Shown piece by piece: positions 54,500 to 63,041 of a stretch of DNA of 64,000 bases (positions are counted from its first letter, which is position 1; each line of letters opens with the position of its first letter). The translations under genes were made by a program, and so were the position numbers. The DNA comes from Flavobacterium sp. BFFFF2 (GTDB lineage: Bacteria > Bacteroidota > Bacteroidia > Flavobacteriales > Flavobacteriaceae). Where the stretch lies: NCBI GenBank assembly GCA_002256385.1, contig NKJD01000007.1, positions 1-64,000 of the forward strand. The letters are read 5' to 3'. The notes beneath the pieces are model-generated. The model did no database searches and had not been told where the DNA came from. It was given only the letters and a program-made list of their open reading frames with translations.

Positions 54500-55420
54500 T
54501 TACTTCTTCCAATTATCAATTAAGTTTTTCACGCCTTCTTCAATGCCCCATTTAGGTTCCCAACCTGTGGCATTTTTAAGTTTTGACACGTCGGCCAATA
54601 AGTGCATGCGCTCTACTTTACGCACCCTGGCTGGATCTACTTCAATGGTGATTTTTTCGCCAAGCAATTTTTCAAATGTTTCCACGATTTCGGTCACCGC
54701 ATATTCAATTCCACGACCTAAATTGAAGACGTCGTAGCCATGAATGTCGCTAAAAATGAGTTTGGTCATGGCTTCAGCCATGTCGTGTGTATGGATGAAA
54801 TCGCGTTTGGGTGTTAAATTACCTAATGAAATGGTACGTTGCCCTTCGCGCAATTGGTTTTCAATTTCTGGAATCAAATGCGGATTGGTTTCATTGGGGC
54901 CAAATGCGTTAAAAAAGCGGCATACAATGGTGTCAATGTGGGTTTCCAAATGAAAACGTTGACACAAATGTTCGCCAGCTAATTTACTTAAACCATAAAT
55001 ATCTAATGGACGAACTTCATGGTTTTCGGCTGTGGCTGCTTCTGAAATGGGATAAACCGCTGCAGTAGAAGCAAAAACAATTTTCCGGAGTGCTTTTGAC
55101 GATTTGGCAGCTTGCAACACATTAATGGTGCCGCGTATATTGATATCGGATGATTCAAATGGATGTTGGTTGCAATACGGAATAAAGTGAACAGCTGCCA
55201 AGTGTACAATTACATCAGGTTGAATTTTTGAAATGATCGCTTCAACCCCATCAAAATCCAAAATATCCACTTTAAAAAAGTGTGAATCTGGAATGGACAA
55301 AAAGTCGCGATTTCCAAAACTTAAATTGTCAATTACAAACAATTCGCAACCTTCTTTTTCAAGTCTTGGAACAATGGCCGAACCAATAAAACCTGCTCCT
55401 CCTGTGATGAGTACTTTCAT
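54500..55420 (-). CDS. UDP-glucose 4-epimerase-like NAD-dependent epimerase
   Basis: 306-residue extended SDR enzyme with intact motifs: GGAGFIGSA (7-15), VIDNLSFGN, HLAAVHFIP, FASTAAVYP and the catalytic YGLSK (Tyr and Lys both present). It interconverts C4 epimers of a UDP-sugar and would supply a galacto-configured donor to the locus. It is well separated from its upstream GT4 gene by 142 bp (55421-55562), where I see no clear promoter, and it abuts the downstream GT4 gene by 1 bp. Confidence 0.88.
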   Translation of the reverse strand: MKVLITGGAGFIGSAIVPRLEKEGCELFVIDNLSFGNRDFLSIPDSHFFKVDILDFDGVEAIISKIQPDVIVHLAAVHFIPYCNQHPFESSDINIRGTINVLQAAKSSKALRKIVFASTAAVYPISEAATAENHEVRPLDIYGLSKLAGEHLCQRFHLETHIDTIVCRFFNAFGPNETNPHLIPEIENQLREGQRTISLGNLTPKRDFIHTHDMAEAMTKLIFSDIHGYDVFNLGRGIEYAVTEIVETFEKLLGEKITIEVDPARVRKVERMHLLADVSKLKNATGWEPKWGIEEGVKNLIDNWKK

Positions 55421-55562
55421 GTGTAACTATTTTTTGTTATAATTAAATTTCTATGAATGCTTTATTTTAATTCCTTCAATTAACAATTGTTTAAGCTAAA
55501 CGAACGGTCAATTGATTTGATATTTCTTTTTTTTAACGCCTCACTTTAATTTGCATGCAAAG

Positions 55563-56648
55563 CTACTTGTTATCAATTAAAAAACGGTCGTATTGCTGGC
55601 AAATCATTTCTAATTCAAAAGCCTTTATCAATTCTTTTGATTGGATGCCTTGCTGTTCCCTTAGTTCCGTTTGATTGACCAATAATTGCAATTTCTCTAA
55701 AAACAATGACTCATCTTGCAGTGGAATGAGGTACCCATTCTGCTCATTGGTCACCAAATCGCTTGGGCCAGCAATGCAATCGTAAGCTACTATGGGCAAA
55801 CCGGCTGACATAGCCTCCCCTACTACATTAGGGAATCCCTCTGAAATAGAGGTATAAGCAAAGATGGAGGCTGTTAAATAAAATTGTTCCACATCACTTT
55901 GCTTTCCTGCAAATATTACACGGTCTGCCACCCCCAATTTTTTGGCCAACTGTTCCCAGTTTTTTTGGTTTTCTTGCTGCAAATGATCGTATCCGACCAA
56001 AACCAATTTCCAATCGGGTGCGTCTAATTTTGAGAATATATCAATAAGTCGGTTTTGGTTTTTTGATTGAATCAGTCGGCCCACCATTAAAATCACTTTC
56101 TCGCGTGGCAATCCCCTATCAGCTATTTTTCGAATCGGGTTTCCTATGATTTTAAAATTGGAATGGCCATACATTTTACTAAAAATGGCCAAGGCTTTCT
56201 CTGTTTGTACAATGATTCCTTTGGCTTTTGGATACAACCATTTTCGGAGCGTATCATCTTTGGTGCCTAAGGGTTTGTTTGGTTGTGCACGGTCAGACAC
56301 ATAAATGGGCAATGAAAGCCCCAAAGTGCTTAATAAAACCAAATTATTCCAGCGTTCCCCAAATGACAAGATGCTGTGTGCTCCGCTTTTTTTCAATGTT
56401 TTTCGCAAAAAAAACAAGGTTTTAATAGTGCTCCACAGCCGTGCTTTGTTATTGAATGCAAAGCTTGGTCGGTGAATAGTAATGTTGCTTGGAATCTGGT
56501 AAAACACATCGCGTTTGATGCCGTACAACACCAAATGCACTTCGTAGTTTGTTTGGGCAGCAAAATAGCAAATTAATTCAGACATCACCCGTTCCATGCC
56601 ACCGGCCTGAAGCGAATGAATGACAAAATAAAGCTGCTTTTTAGTCAT
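55563..56648 (-). CDS. GT4-family glycosyltransferase
   Basis: 361-residue GT-B enzyme. N-terminal IHSLQAGGMERVMSEL is typical of capsule GT4 enzymes. The donor half shows VILMVGRLIQSKNQNRLIDIF, LVLVGYDHL and ISEGFPNVVGEAMSAGLPIVA with the ExxxxxxxE pair. Acceptor and donor sugars are not predictable. It overlaps the TupA-like gene by 8 bp. Confidence 0.88.
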   Translation of the reverse strand: MTKKQLYFVIHSLQAGGMERVMSELICYFAAQTNYEVHLVLYGIKRDVFYQIPSNITIHRPSFAFNNKARLWSTIKTLFFLRKTLKKSGAHSILSFGERWNNLVLLSTLGLSLPIYVSDRAQPNKPLGTKDDTLRKWLYPKAKGIIVQTEKALAIFSKMYGHSNFKIIGNPIRKIADRGLPREKVILMVGRLIQSKNQNRLIDIFSKLDAPDWKLVLVGYDHLQQENQKNWEQLAKKLGVADRVIFAGKQSDVEQFYLTASIFAYTSISEGFPNVVGEAMSAGLPIVAYDCIAGPSDLVTNEQNGYLIPLQDESLFLEKLQLLVNQTELREQQGIQSKELIKAFELEMICQQYDRFLIDNK

Positions 56649-57582
56649 TTTTCAAGGAAGATAAATCAATTCTTTCACCTAGAGCATAATCCCATTCAAT
56701 GGGGCGAATTTGGTCAAAACCACCGCCGTGAAACTGGGTGATTTCACCAAAATATATTTTGCCATCCACATCATAAAAATCGACGCGGACGTACGGAAAC
56801 ATGGCAGCTACCTTTTCAGCCATTTGGACCATTTCGGCATAACTGGCCGGTGGATCAATTTCGGCACCGCGTTGCTTGTCGGCATTTTTCTCTTTGGCCG
56901 CCCAGGTAAATGACAATGGCTTCCATTGGGCATCGTAAATGTTGCGTTTGTTGGTTCCTTCTCGGTCAACAGACACATAAACAAAGGCTACTTTGCCATG
57001 AATGCAATGAATTTTATAATCGTTGGGTATTTTTCCTGCTTTGGTTTCCAACAAGCGTTCCACCACAATCCGAGGCACAATGTTTTTGTAACACCACTCG
57101 CGTTCAAACCCAAAATAATTGATCGACAACCACCAACGGCAATTTGCTTGCATCTTTTTCCAGTCCACTTTTGTCTTATCCCGAACAATTTTAAAACTGC
57201 CTGAATCGTGGTTTGCCTTGACAATAAAATGTCCATCAGGCATGTTTTCGGGGCGAATGTCACGGTAATCGGTGGTGGAATACAGCAATGGAATTAAATA
57301 TTCTTCGCCAAAAAAATCTTTTACGAACTCGCGGGCAGCAAATTTGTCGGCCAACTGCGTATACAAAGGTTTGCGGTCGTTTATTTTGAGCCATTGAATT
57401 TTTTCATTCAACGATTTCGGATTGTCCAAATTCAAATCATAGCCTTGTCGAATCTTGAAAATTCGTTTTAAATGCGTGGCGTCATCTACCCAATCATAAC
57501 GCAAAGCCCGGTACAAGCGGTACAGGGAGTTATATATGGTGAAAACTAAATTTCCTTTGTAACGTAATTGACTAAATGACAT
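56641..57582 (-). CDS. TupA-like ATP-grasp amidoligase
   Basis: 313-residue ATP-grasp protein of the TupA-like family (named from the teichuronopeptide gene tupA). The family pattern is visible: NPKSLNEKIQWLKINDRKPLYTQLADK, FIVKANHDSGS (ATP loop), KIPNDYKIHCIHGK, YVRVDFYDVDGKIYFGEITQFHGGG (metal-binding Asp and Glu). Such enzymes are thought to add amino acids to uronic-acid-containing polymers by amide bonds. It overlaps the GT4 gene downstream by 8 bp and lies 2 bp after the HAD-like gene. Confidence 0.85.
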   Translation of the reverse strand: MSFSQLRYKGNLVFTIYNSLYRLYRALRYDWVDDATHLKRIFKIRQGYDLNLDNPKSLNEKIQWLKINDRKPLYTQLADKFAAREFVKDFFGEEYLIPLLYSTTDYRDIRPENMPDGHFIVKANHDSGSFKIVRDKTKVDWKKMQANCRWWLSINYFGFEREWCYKNIVPRIVVERLLETKAGKIPNDYKIHCIHGKVAFVYVSVDREGTNKRNIYDAQWKPLSFTWAAKEKNADKQRGAEIDPPASYAEMVQMAEKVAAMFPYVRVDFYDVDGKIYFGEITQFHGGGFDQIRPIEWDYALGERIDLSSLKND

Positions 57583-57584
57583 AG

Positions 57585-58253
57585 CTATTGATGAATGATT
57601 TCTTTAAATTGTAGTTTTTGTGCCCAGGCCTGGCTCTTTTTGTTGGAAACAACAACAGGCTCGTCCACCCAGACAAAAAGCGGCATGTCAGTGGCGCTGT
57701 CACTGTAAACAACTGAGGAAGAATAATTGGTTTTTTGTTTGAGCAGCCAATCGTTTAACCGAATTACTTTTTCGTCTTTTAAACAATCGGCACCGTCAAA
57801 TGTGCCTGTTAACTTCCCTTTATTTGCTTTCATTTTGGTACCCATGACAACCGAAATCCCTTCTTGTTGGGCAAAATAATTCAAATAGGGTTCGTACCCG
57901 CCTGAAATGATGATGATGTGATCGCCCGCTGCTTGGTGAAGTCTTAATTGTTCCATGAGTTCAGGAATCAATTGAGATCGGATCTGGGTTTGCTCGAATT
58001 CTTGTGCACATCGTTCCATTTCTGTTTCTGAAACCCCACGCAATTGCCACAATGTCAAGCGTTTTGAGGGGTTAAATGCAGGAAAAAATGTATTGATCAG
58101 CGCTATGACCTTGATTTTAAATAAAAAGGCACCCAGCAACCGAAGAAACTTGCTTTCTTTTTTATTCAATTTTTGCATGACAAAATGAACAAAGGCATCG
58201 GCGGTTTGGAACCGAACCAATGTTTCACAAAAATCAAAAATAACTAGCTTCAT
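57585..58253 (-). CDS. HAD-superfamily (IB-type) protein with DxCET motif I
   Basis: 222-residue HAD protein with helical cap. Motif I reads DFCETL (Asp7, Cys9, Glu10, Thr11); classical phosphatases have DxDxT, so the acid/base Asp at +2 is replaced by Cys. Motif II (IIIISGGYEPYL), a Lys region and motif IV (YSDSATDMPL with Asp) are intact. Homologues annotated as HAD-IB phosphatases occur in many polysaccharide loci. Activity may be reduced or redirected; that is inference. It is followed 2 bp later by the TupA-like gene and preceded by a 92-bp gap (58254-58345). Confidence 0.8.
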   Translation of the reverse strand: MKLVIFDFCETLVRFQTADAFVHFVMQKLNKKESKFLRLLGAFLFKIKVIALINTFFPAFNPSKRLTLWQLRGVSETEMERCAQEFEQTQIRSQLIPELMEQLRLHQAAGDHIIIISGGYEPYLNYFAQQEGISVVMGTKMKANKGKLTGTFDGADCLKDEKVIRLNDWLLKQKTNYSSSVVYSDSATDMPLFVWVDEPVVVSNKKSQAWAQKLQFKEIIHQ

Positions 58254-58345
58254 GGGGATATGGCTTTCGATACTTTGAAGTGCTTCAAACTTTTAATACT
58301 AAATCAAGTACTGATGGGCACTTAAGTAGCACTATTGTTCCTTAT

Positions 58346-59440
58346 TTAAATAGATTGAATCACTTTTAACACGCGTTCCATTTGTGCTTTGGTGCCAATG
58401 GTGATGCGCAATGTATTGGTAAGCAATTTGTTGTGCATTAAGTTTCGAACAAAAATATTTGCATCGCTTAAGGCATTAAACACGATCATTTTGGTGTCAA
58501 AGTCAATAAATTCAATTAATAGAAAGTTTCCTTGACTTGGAAATACCTGTTTGACCAAAGCCAACTTGTCCATTTCAGTGGCAAAATAGGCACGGGTTTG
58601 CACCACCTCTTTGACATAGTTTTGCATGTGTTGCACATCGGACAAAACGGCTATTACTGCCTCTTGGGTAAAAGTGGTGAAATTCTTTGGATTTCGAATT
58701 TTTGAAATTTGGGCGATATTTTCCGCATCAGAAATTAAATAACCTGCTCTAAAATTGGCCAAACCAAAGGCTTTTGAAAAAGTTCTGGTTACGAAAAGAT
58801 TTTGATGGATCAGCACAAAATTGCTCATGGAATGCCCATAAAACTCGTAGTATGCTTCGTCTATTAAGAAAATCGTATCTGGAAAAGAGGTTAATAGATC
58901 AACGATGTATTCTTTTTCAATGACATTACCTGAAGGATTGTTTGGCGTACATATATAAACCAACGACGGGCTCATAGCCTCAATCGTTTTGCGGAACCCA
59001 TCGCCATCAAAGGAGAAATCGGGTTCATAATCGTGGTAAAAAATCTGTGCGCCTTGCGACTCGCAAGTCAACCTGAAATTATCGTACGAAGGCGATAAAA
59101 TGAGTATCGGATCCCCTACCCCCACAAACATGCGCACCAAATACTCATGCAATGAATCGGAACTGGCAAAGTACTGCACATTTTCTTCAGGCAAAGCGCA
59201 ATAGTCGGCCAGCAAGGCCATCAATTTTTTATTGTTCGTTGATGGGTATAAAAAATAAATATCGTCTTGTGTCACCAATTCTTGCAAGCGCTCTTTTACT
59301 AAGGGCGACGGTGGAATGGTGGCTTCGTTCCAATCTAATTTTAAAATTTGTTGGCGTTCAGGTGCCGAAACATCCCAAATTTTGTGTGAAGCTACTTTGT
59401 ATGGCGCTAGGTTGCGCAAATATTTATTGATAAATCTCAT
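58346..59440 (-). CDS. HisC-like PLP aminotransferase
   Basis: 364-residue class I/II aminotransferase close to histidinol-phosphate aminotransferase. It has NLAPYK near the N-terminus, LDWNEATIPPS, ICTPNNPSGN and IDEAYYEFYG. The Schiff-base Lys is in TRTFSKAFGLANFRAGY (about residue 221). There are no histidine genes nearby. In polysaccharide loci such enzymes can make amino alcohol phosphates for glycan decoration, which would need a phosphatase or transferase (the HAD gene next door may fit). It overlaps the NodB-like gene upstream by 4 bp. Confidence 0.85.
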   Translation of the reverse strand: MRFINKYLRNLAPYKVASHKIWDVSAPERQQILKLDWNEATIPPSPLVKERLQELVTQDDIYFLYPSTNNKKLMALLADYCALPEENVQYFASSDSLHEYLVRMFVGVGDPILILSPSYDNFRLTCESQGAQIFYHDYEPDFSFDGDGFRKTIEAMSPSLVYICTPNNPSGNVIEKEYIVDLLTSFPDTIFLIDEAYYEFYGHSMSNFVLIHQNLFVTRTFSKAFGLANFRAGYLISDAENIAQISKIRNPKNFTTFTQEAVIAVLSDVQHMQNYVKEVVQTRAYFATEMDKLALVKQVFPSQGNFLLIEFIDFDTKMIVFNALSDANIFVRNLMHNKLLTNTLRITIGTKAQMERVLKVIQSI

Positions 59441-60579
59441 GGGGTGTTTGTTTGATATCGATCTATAAGTTGTTCAGCGGTCAAAAATACAATTTCAGGC
59501 CATCTTTTTAACATTTTTGCCAACAATTCGTCCAACAACATCAAGTTCACGTCGCGGTTTTGGGTGTTTAGTTGGCTTGAAAAATTAAGGCGGTGTATGG
59601 ATATCACCGCTGGTTTACGCCATAAAAAGGCATTGGAAAGCTGCATGAGGCATTGATCAACCAAATGGTTTCTTTGGTCAATGGCATAAAAAGAAGGTTC
59701 AAAAACAGTATTGCGAACCGTTTGAATGAGTCCACCGCGGTTTTGGCCATTCCAGCGGCGGCTCATGGTTCTAGAAGCCGTAAGCGTTTCTTTGGGTAAC
59801 AATTGAAACTTCATCCCTTGGACACCCGTAAAACCATTTTCAATTAAAATGTCATTGTACGCATCAGTCCAGATATAATTGGTGGGTATAAATGTTTTTG
59901 GTTTAAAGCCGAACAAGGTGTCAAATTGTGCAACGCCTTCTTGAATAGAATTTGCAATAAACGCCTTGTTTTCAGCAATGGGTCCATCAAACGCAGCTTG
60001 AATATTCGTTTTTAATTTTGGATACATTTCGGGAGTAATTCCCCAAAATCCCAAATCAAAAGCAGCAGTAAATAATGGGTCTTTTTGTTTTAATAATTTT
60101 AACCAAGTAGCCACATGTACGTGTTCGCGGCCGTGAAATTGTGGGTAAAACAAGGACTCAGCAATTCCTTGTTTCCAAACAGCTAGCGGATTTTCACTTG
60201 GGGTAAAAAGTTGCTCAAAAGTTTGTTGGATGGGCTGTGCCCGGTATTCTTGGAATTGATTATTTCGAATAAAGTCAAAATCTGGATTCGATGTATTGAC
60301 ATTCGCTGTCAAAATGGGATGTTGCCCTAACTGATTGGTATGCCGTTTCAATACGTCCAATAAAGCGACAACATCTTGCGCGCTTGCGGGGTGGTCAAAT
60401 GACAAATAGGGGCTTTTTTGCCACTTAATACCAAACTTTTCAAGCAATTCATGGGCACCCTTTCGAGGTGTTCTGATACTTCCCCAATCGTCACTTTCAA
60501 TGACCACTACTTTTCCAGAAAGGCCTTTCCCTTTGAAATTAGTAGCAGATTGACGTAAAAATGAAGTAATGGAAGACAT
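59437..60579 (-). CDS. NodB-like polysaccharide deacetylase-type protein, copy B
   Basis: 380-residue paralogue of the protein at 49933. VVVIESDDWGSIR (Asp30, Asp31) and QFHGREH (His149 and His153, HxxxH) give a putative metal triad. VRNTVFEPS, KPAVISIHRLNF and a C-terminal WPEIVFLTAEQLI correspond to blocks in copy A. It probably removes an acyl group from an amino sugar, if the family assignment is right. It overlaps the HisC-like gene by 4 bp, and an SGNH gene lies 39 bp upstream. Confidence 0.65.
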   Translation of the reverse strand: MSSITSFLRQSATNFKGKGLSGKVVVIESDDWGSIRTPRKGAHELLEKFGIKWQKSPYLSFDHPASAQDVVALLDVLKRHTNQLGQHPILTANVNTSNPDFDFIRNNQFQEYRAQPIQQTFEQLFTPSENPLAVWKQGIAESLFYPQFHGREHVHVATWLKLLKQKDPLFTAAFDLGFWGITPEMYPKLKTNIQAAFDGPIAENKAFIANSIQEGVAQFDTLFGFKPKTFIPTNYIWTDAYNDILIENGFTGVQGMKFQLLPKETLTASRTMSRRWNGQNRGGLIQTVRNTVFEPSFYAIDQRNHLVDQCLMQLSNAFLWRKPAVISIHRLNFSSQLNTQNRDVNLMLLDELLAKMLKRWPEIVFLTAEQLIDRYQTNTP

Positions 60580-60618
60580 AAGTTTGATGGGAAGATCAAT
60601 TTAAAATTGACTTGATTT

Positions 60619-61479
60619 CTATTGCTTTAAAATATGATCAAAAAAATACTTTGTGAATTTTTCACCCCCATGGACATTCAGGTGGTTTTCTGAAAGCCAA
60701 TCGGTTTGATCATCTATAAATGTGGCCGATTCCGTTGAGGCATTGGCATTAAACACCGTATAATTTGTACCAGCAAGTGAGATGTTATATTGAGCAGGCA
60801 AATGATTTCTTTTGGAAACCCCTGCCGGCATTTCAACCAATATGGGTTCAATGTGATGGGTTTTACAACTTGCTAAAAATGGCAGCAATTGTTGCACGTA
60901 ATAACGAGGCAAAACCACATGGGAACCCGCAATCCCTTGGTCCGGAATGCATTTTTGTGTACGCCATTGTCCCAATTCAATGGTGGCCTCGCGGTGTTCT
61001 TTTGAAATGACAATTTTTAAAGCATCAATGAACAACCATTGTAAATTTAGTAGTGGTGGATTGGATACCCATTCTTTTGGCCCATCGTGATATACAAACT
61101 CCATTTCAGGATTTGGATAGGGTATTTTGTTCAAATAAGAATTACCTATAGCGCCAGAAAGAGCCAATACTGCATACTTTGGTGCTTTATTGTGTTGCAA
61201 ATAATGTTCCATTTGCATGGTTGATGAGCTAATGTGGCAGCCGCCAACCGCCATGTTATAGGAGGGAATACCCTGTTTTGTTAACCATTGGGCATCAAAA
61301 CCATCCAAAGCCATGCTGTTTCCAAAAATAAGTAAATCAACATTTTTGTCTTTTAAATCACGGGCGTCATCCACTTTTTGATAAGTGGGGCTCATGGCTT
61401 TCAAAAAGATAACATACCCCAGATTTAAACCCGCTGCAATTACAAAGAACAAAAGACATTTAAATAAAAAACGATTCAT
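60619..61479 (-). CDS. Membrane-anchored SGNH/DltD-like protein, MBOAT partner
   Basis: 286-residue protein with one N-terminal membrane anchor (about 5-27) and a periplasmic SGNH-type domain. FGNSMALDG has the nucleophile Ser55. YNMAVGGCHISSS is a block-II-like segment, and DWLSENHLNVHG carries the catalytic His266. DltD, AlgJ and AlgX proteins of this type work with an MBOAT acyltransferase to O-acylate an exported polymer. Its gene lies 14 bp downstream of the MBOAT gene, as expected for such a pair. Direction of acyl transfer cannot be read from sequence. Confidence 0.8.
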   Translation of the reverse strand: MNRFLFKCLLFFVIAAGLNLGYVIFLKAMSPTYQKVDDARDLKDKNVDLLIFGNSMALDGFDAQWLTKQGIPSYNMAVGGCHISSSTMQMEHYLQHNKAPKYAVLALSGAIGNSYLNKIPYPNPEMEFVYHDGPKEWVSNPPLLNLQWLFIDALKIVISKEHREATIELGQWRTQKCIPDQGIAGSHVVLPRYYVQQLLPFLASCKTHHIEPILVEMPAGVSKRNHLPAQYNISLAGTNYTVFNANASTESATFIDDQTDWLSENHLNVHGGEKFTKYFFDHILKQ

Positions 61480-61493
61480 ATCTGTTGCTTAGG

Positions 61494-62954
61494 TTAAAAT
61501 TGAAAATAGATAAATGTCCCTTGTTTGCCGCCAAACAATAAAATTAACAAGACCACAATAGAATAAATGCTCCATCTAAGTACTCGGTTTTTAGCACCAT
61601 AGCTGCTAAATTGCAAAGCATGGTGTTTGCTCCTTTGTACCCATTCTGCGCCAAATAAGATGCCGATCATCAGCACATGGATAAGTACATAGATAGGGTC
61701 TTTGATACCGACCAACTGCGGTTTGGTAAACAAAGTGGGTGAAAAAATGTTGCCAATAATATCGAAAGCCTGCCCAATACTATCCGATCTGAAGAAAATC
61801 CATGCAAACACGGTGAGCAAAAAGGTGACCATAATTTGAAAAAACGTTCTTAGTGAGGGGAAAATATTTTGATCGGACACGGTATCAATATTAACCCGAT
61901 TGCGGTTTAAAAGCAATAGGGGTAAAAAATAAACAGCATTTAAAAAGCCCCAAAAAATAAAGGTCCAATTGGCACCGTGCCAAAACCCACTTACAATGAA
62001 TATAATGAATGTGTTTCTGACCTTCATCCAGGTTCCACCAGCGCTGCCTCCGAGCGGAATGTATAAATAATCTCGGAACCAAGAAGACAATGATATATGC
62101 CAACGCCGCCAAAATTCGGCGATGTCCCTTGAAAAATAAGGAAAGGCGAAGTTGCGCATCAATTCAATACCAAACAATCGGGAACAGCCCAAAGCAATGT
62201 CTGAGTAACCAGAAAAGTCGCCGTAAATCTGGACCGTGAAAAACAACGCACCAACAAAAAGGGTACTTCCACTGGCATGATCTGATTGAGAAAATATTTG
62301 ATTGGCATAAAATGCACAATTGTCTGCAATAACTATTTTTTTGAATAAACCCCACAACATTTGGCGCAAGCCGTTGACTGCATCTTGGGTATTAAACGTT
62401 CTTTTTTGTTGAAATTGCGGTAACAAGTGAGTAGCTCGCTCAATTGGACCTGCCACTAAAAGCGGAAAATAACAAACAAACACCGCATAATCAACAAAAT
62501 CAGCAATGGCTTCTGTTTTCTTTTTATAAATATCTATGATATATGAAAGACCGTGAAAGGTATAAAATGATATCCCAACTGGCAGAATAATTTTTAATGT
62601 CCAAGGATGGACCACAAACCCGATGCCTTGTAAAAGTGTCGAAAATTCGGTGATGAAGAAATTGTAGTATTTAAAAAAACCTAAAAACCCTAAGTTGACT
62701 GCTATACTTAATATCAACCAAATTTTACTTTCGCGTTCAGAACTTGCTTGTTGGATTTTTAAGCCCGCATAATAATCTAAGAAGGTTGAAAAAAAGAGCA
62801 ACGACAGAAAGCTCCAATCCCACCAGCCATAAAAGATATAACTTACAAATAATAATAATCCATTTTGAAGTTTGTAATTCTTACTAAATAGAAACCAGTG
62901 CAATAAAAACACCAATGGCAAAAAGAGGGCAAATGTTAATGAATTAAATAACAT
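61494..62954 (-). CDS. MBOAT-family O-acyltransferase (AlgI-like)
   Basis: 486-residue integral membrane protein with about ten to twelve hydrophobic segments. MBOAT signatures are FWRRWHISLSSWFRDYLYIPLGGS (His286) and the invariant catalytic His326 in VSGFWHGANW. AlgI-type enzymes pass acetyl groups from the cytoplasm to a periplasmic acceptor, here probably the SGNH protein at 60619. Together they should O-acetylate the exported polysaccharide. Confidence 0.92.
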   Translation of the reverse strand: MLFNSLTFALFLPLVFLLHWFLFSKNYKLQNGLLLFVSYIFYGWWDWSFLSLLFFSTFLDYYAGLKIQQASSERESKIWLILSIAVNLGFLGFFKYYNFFITEFSTLLQGIGFVVHPWTLKIILPVGISFYTFHGLSYIIDIYKKKTEAIADFVDYAVFVCYFPLLVAGPIERATHLLPQFQQKRTFNTQDAVNGLRQMLWGLFKKIVIADNCAFYANQIFSQSDHASGSTLFVGALFFTVQIYGDFSGYSDIALGCSRLFGIELMRNFAFPYFSRDIAEFWRRWHISLSSWFRDYLYIPLGGSAGGTWMKVRNTFIIFIVSGFWHGANWTFIFWGFLNAVYFLPLLLLNRNRVNIDTVSDQNIFPSLRTFFQIMVTFLLTVFAWIFFRSDSIGQAFDIIGNIFSPTLFTKPQLVGIKDPIYVLIHVLMIGILFGAEWVQRSKHHALQFSSYGAKNRVLRWSIYSIVVLLILLFGGKQGTFIYFQF

Positions 62955-63041
62955 AATTGTTACACCGTATATTGAAGATATCTACCATTTTTTGTTTTTA
63001 AAAAGGATAAAATCACTTCGGTTTTTAAATGGTTATGAATA

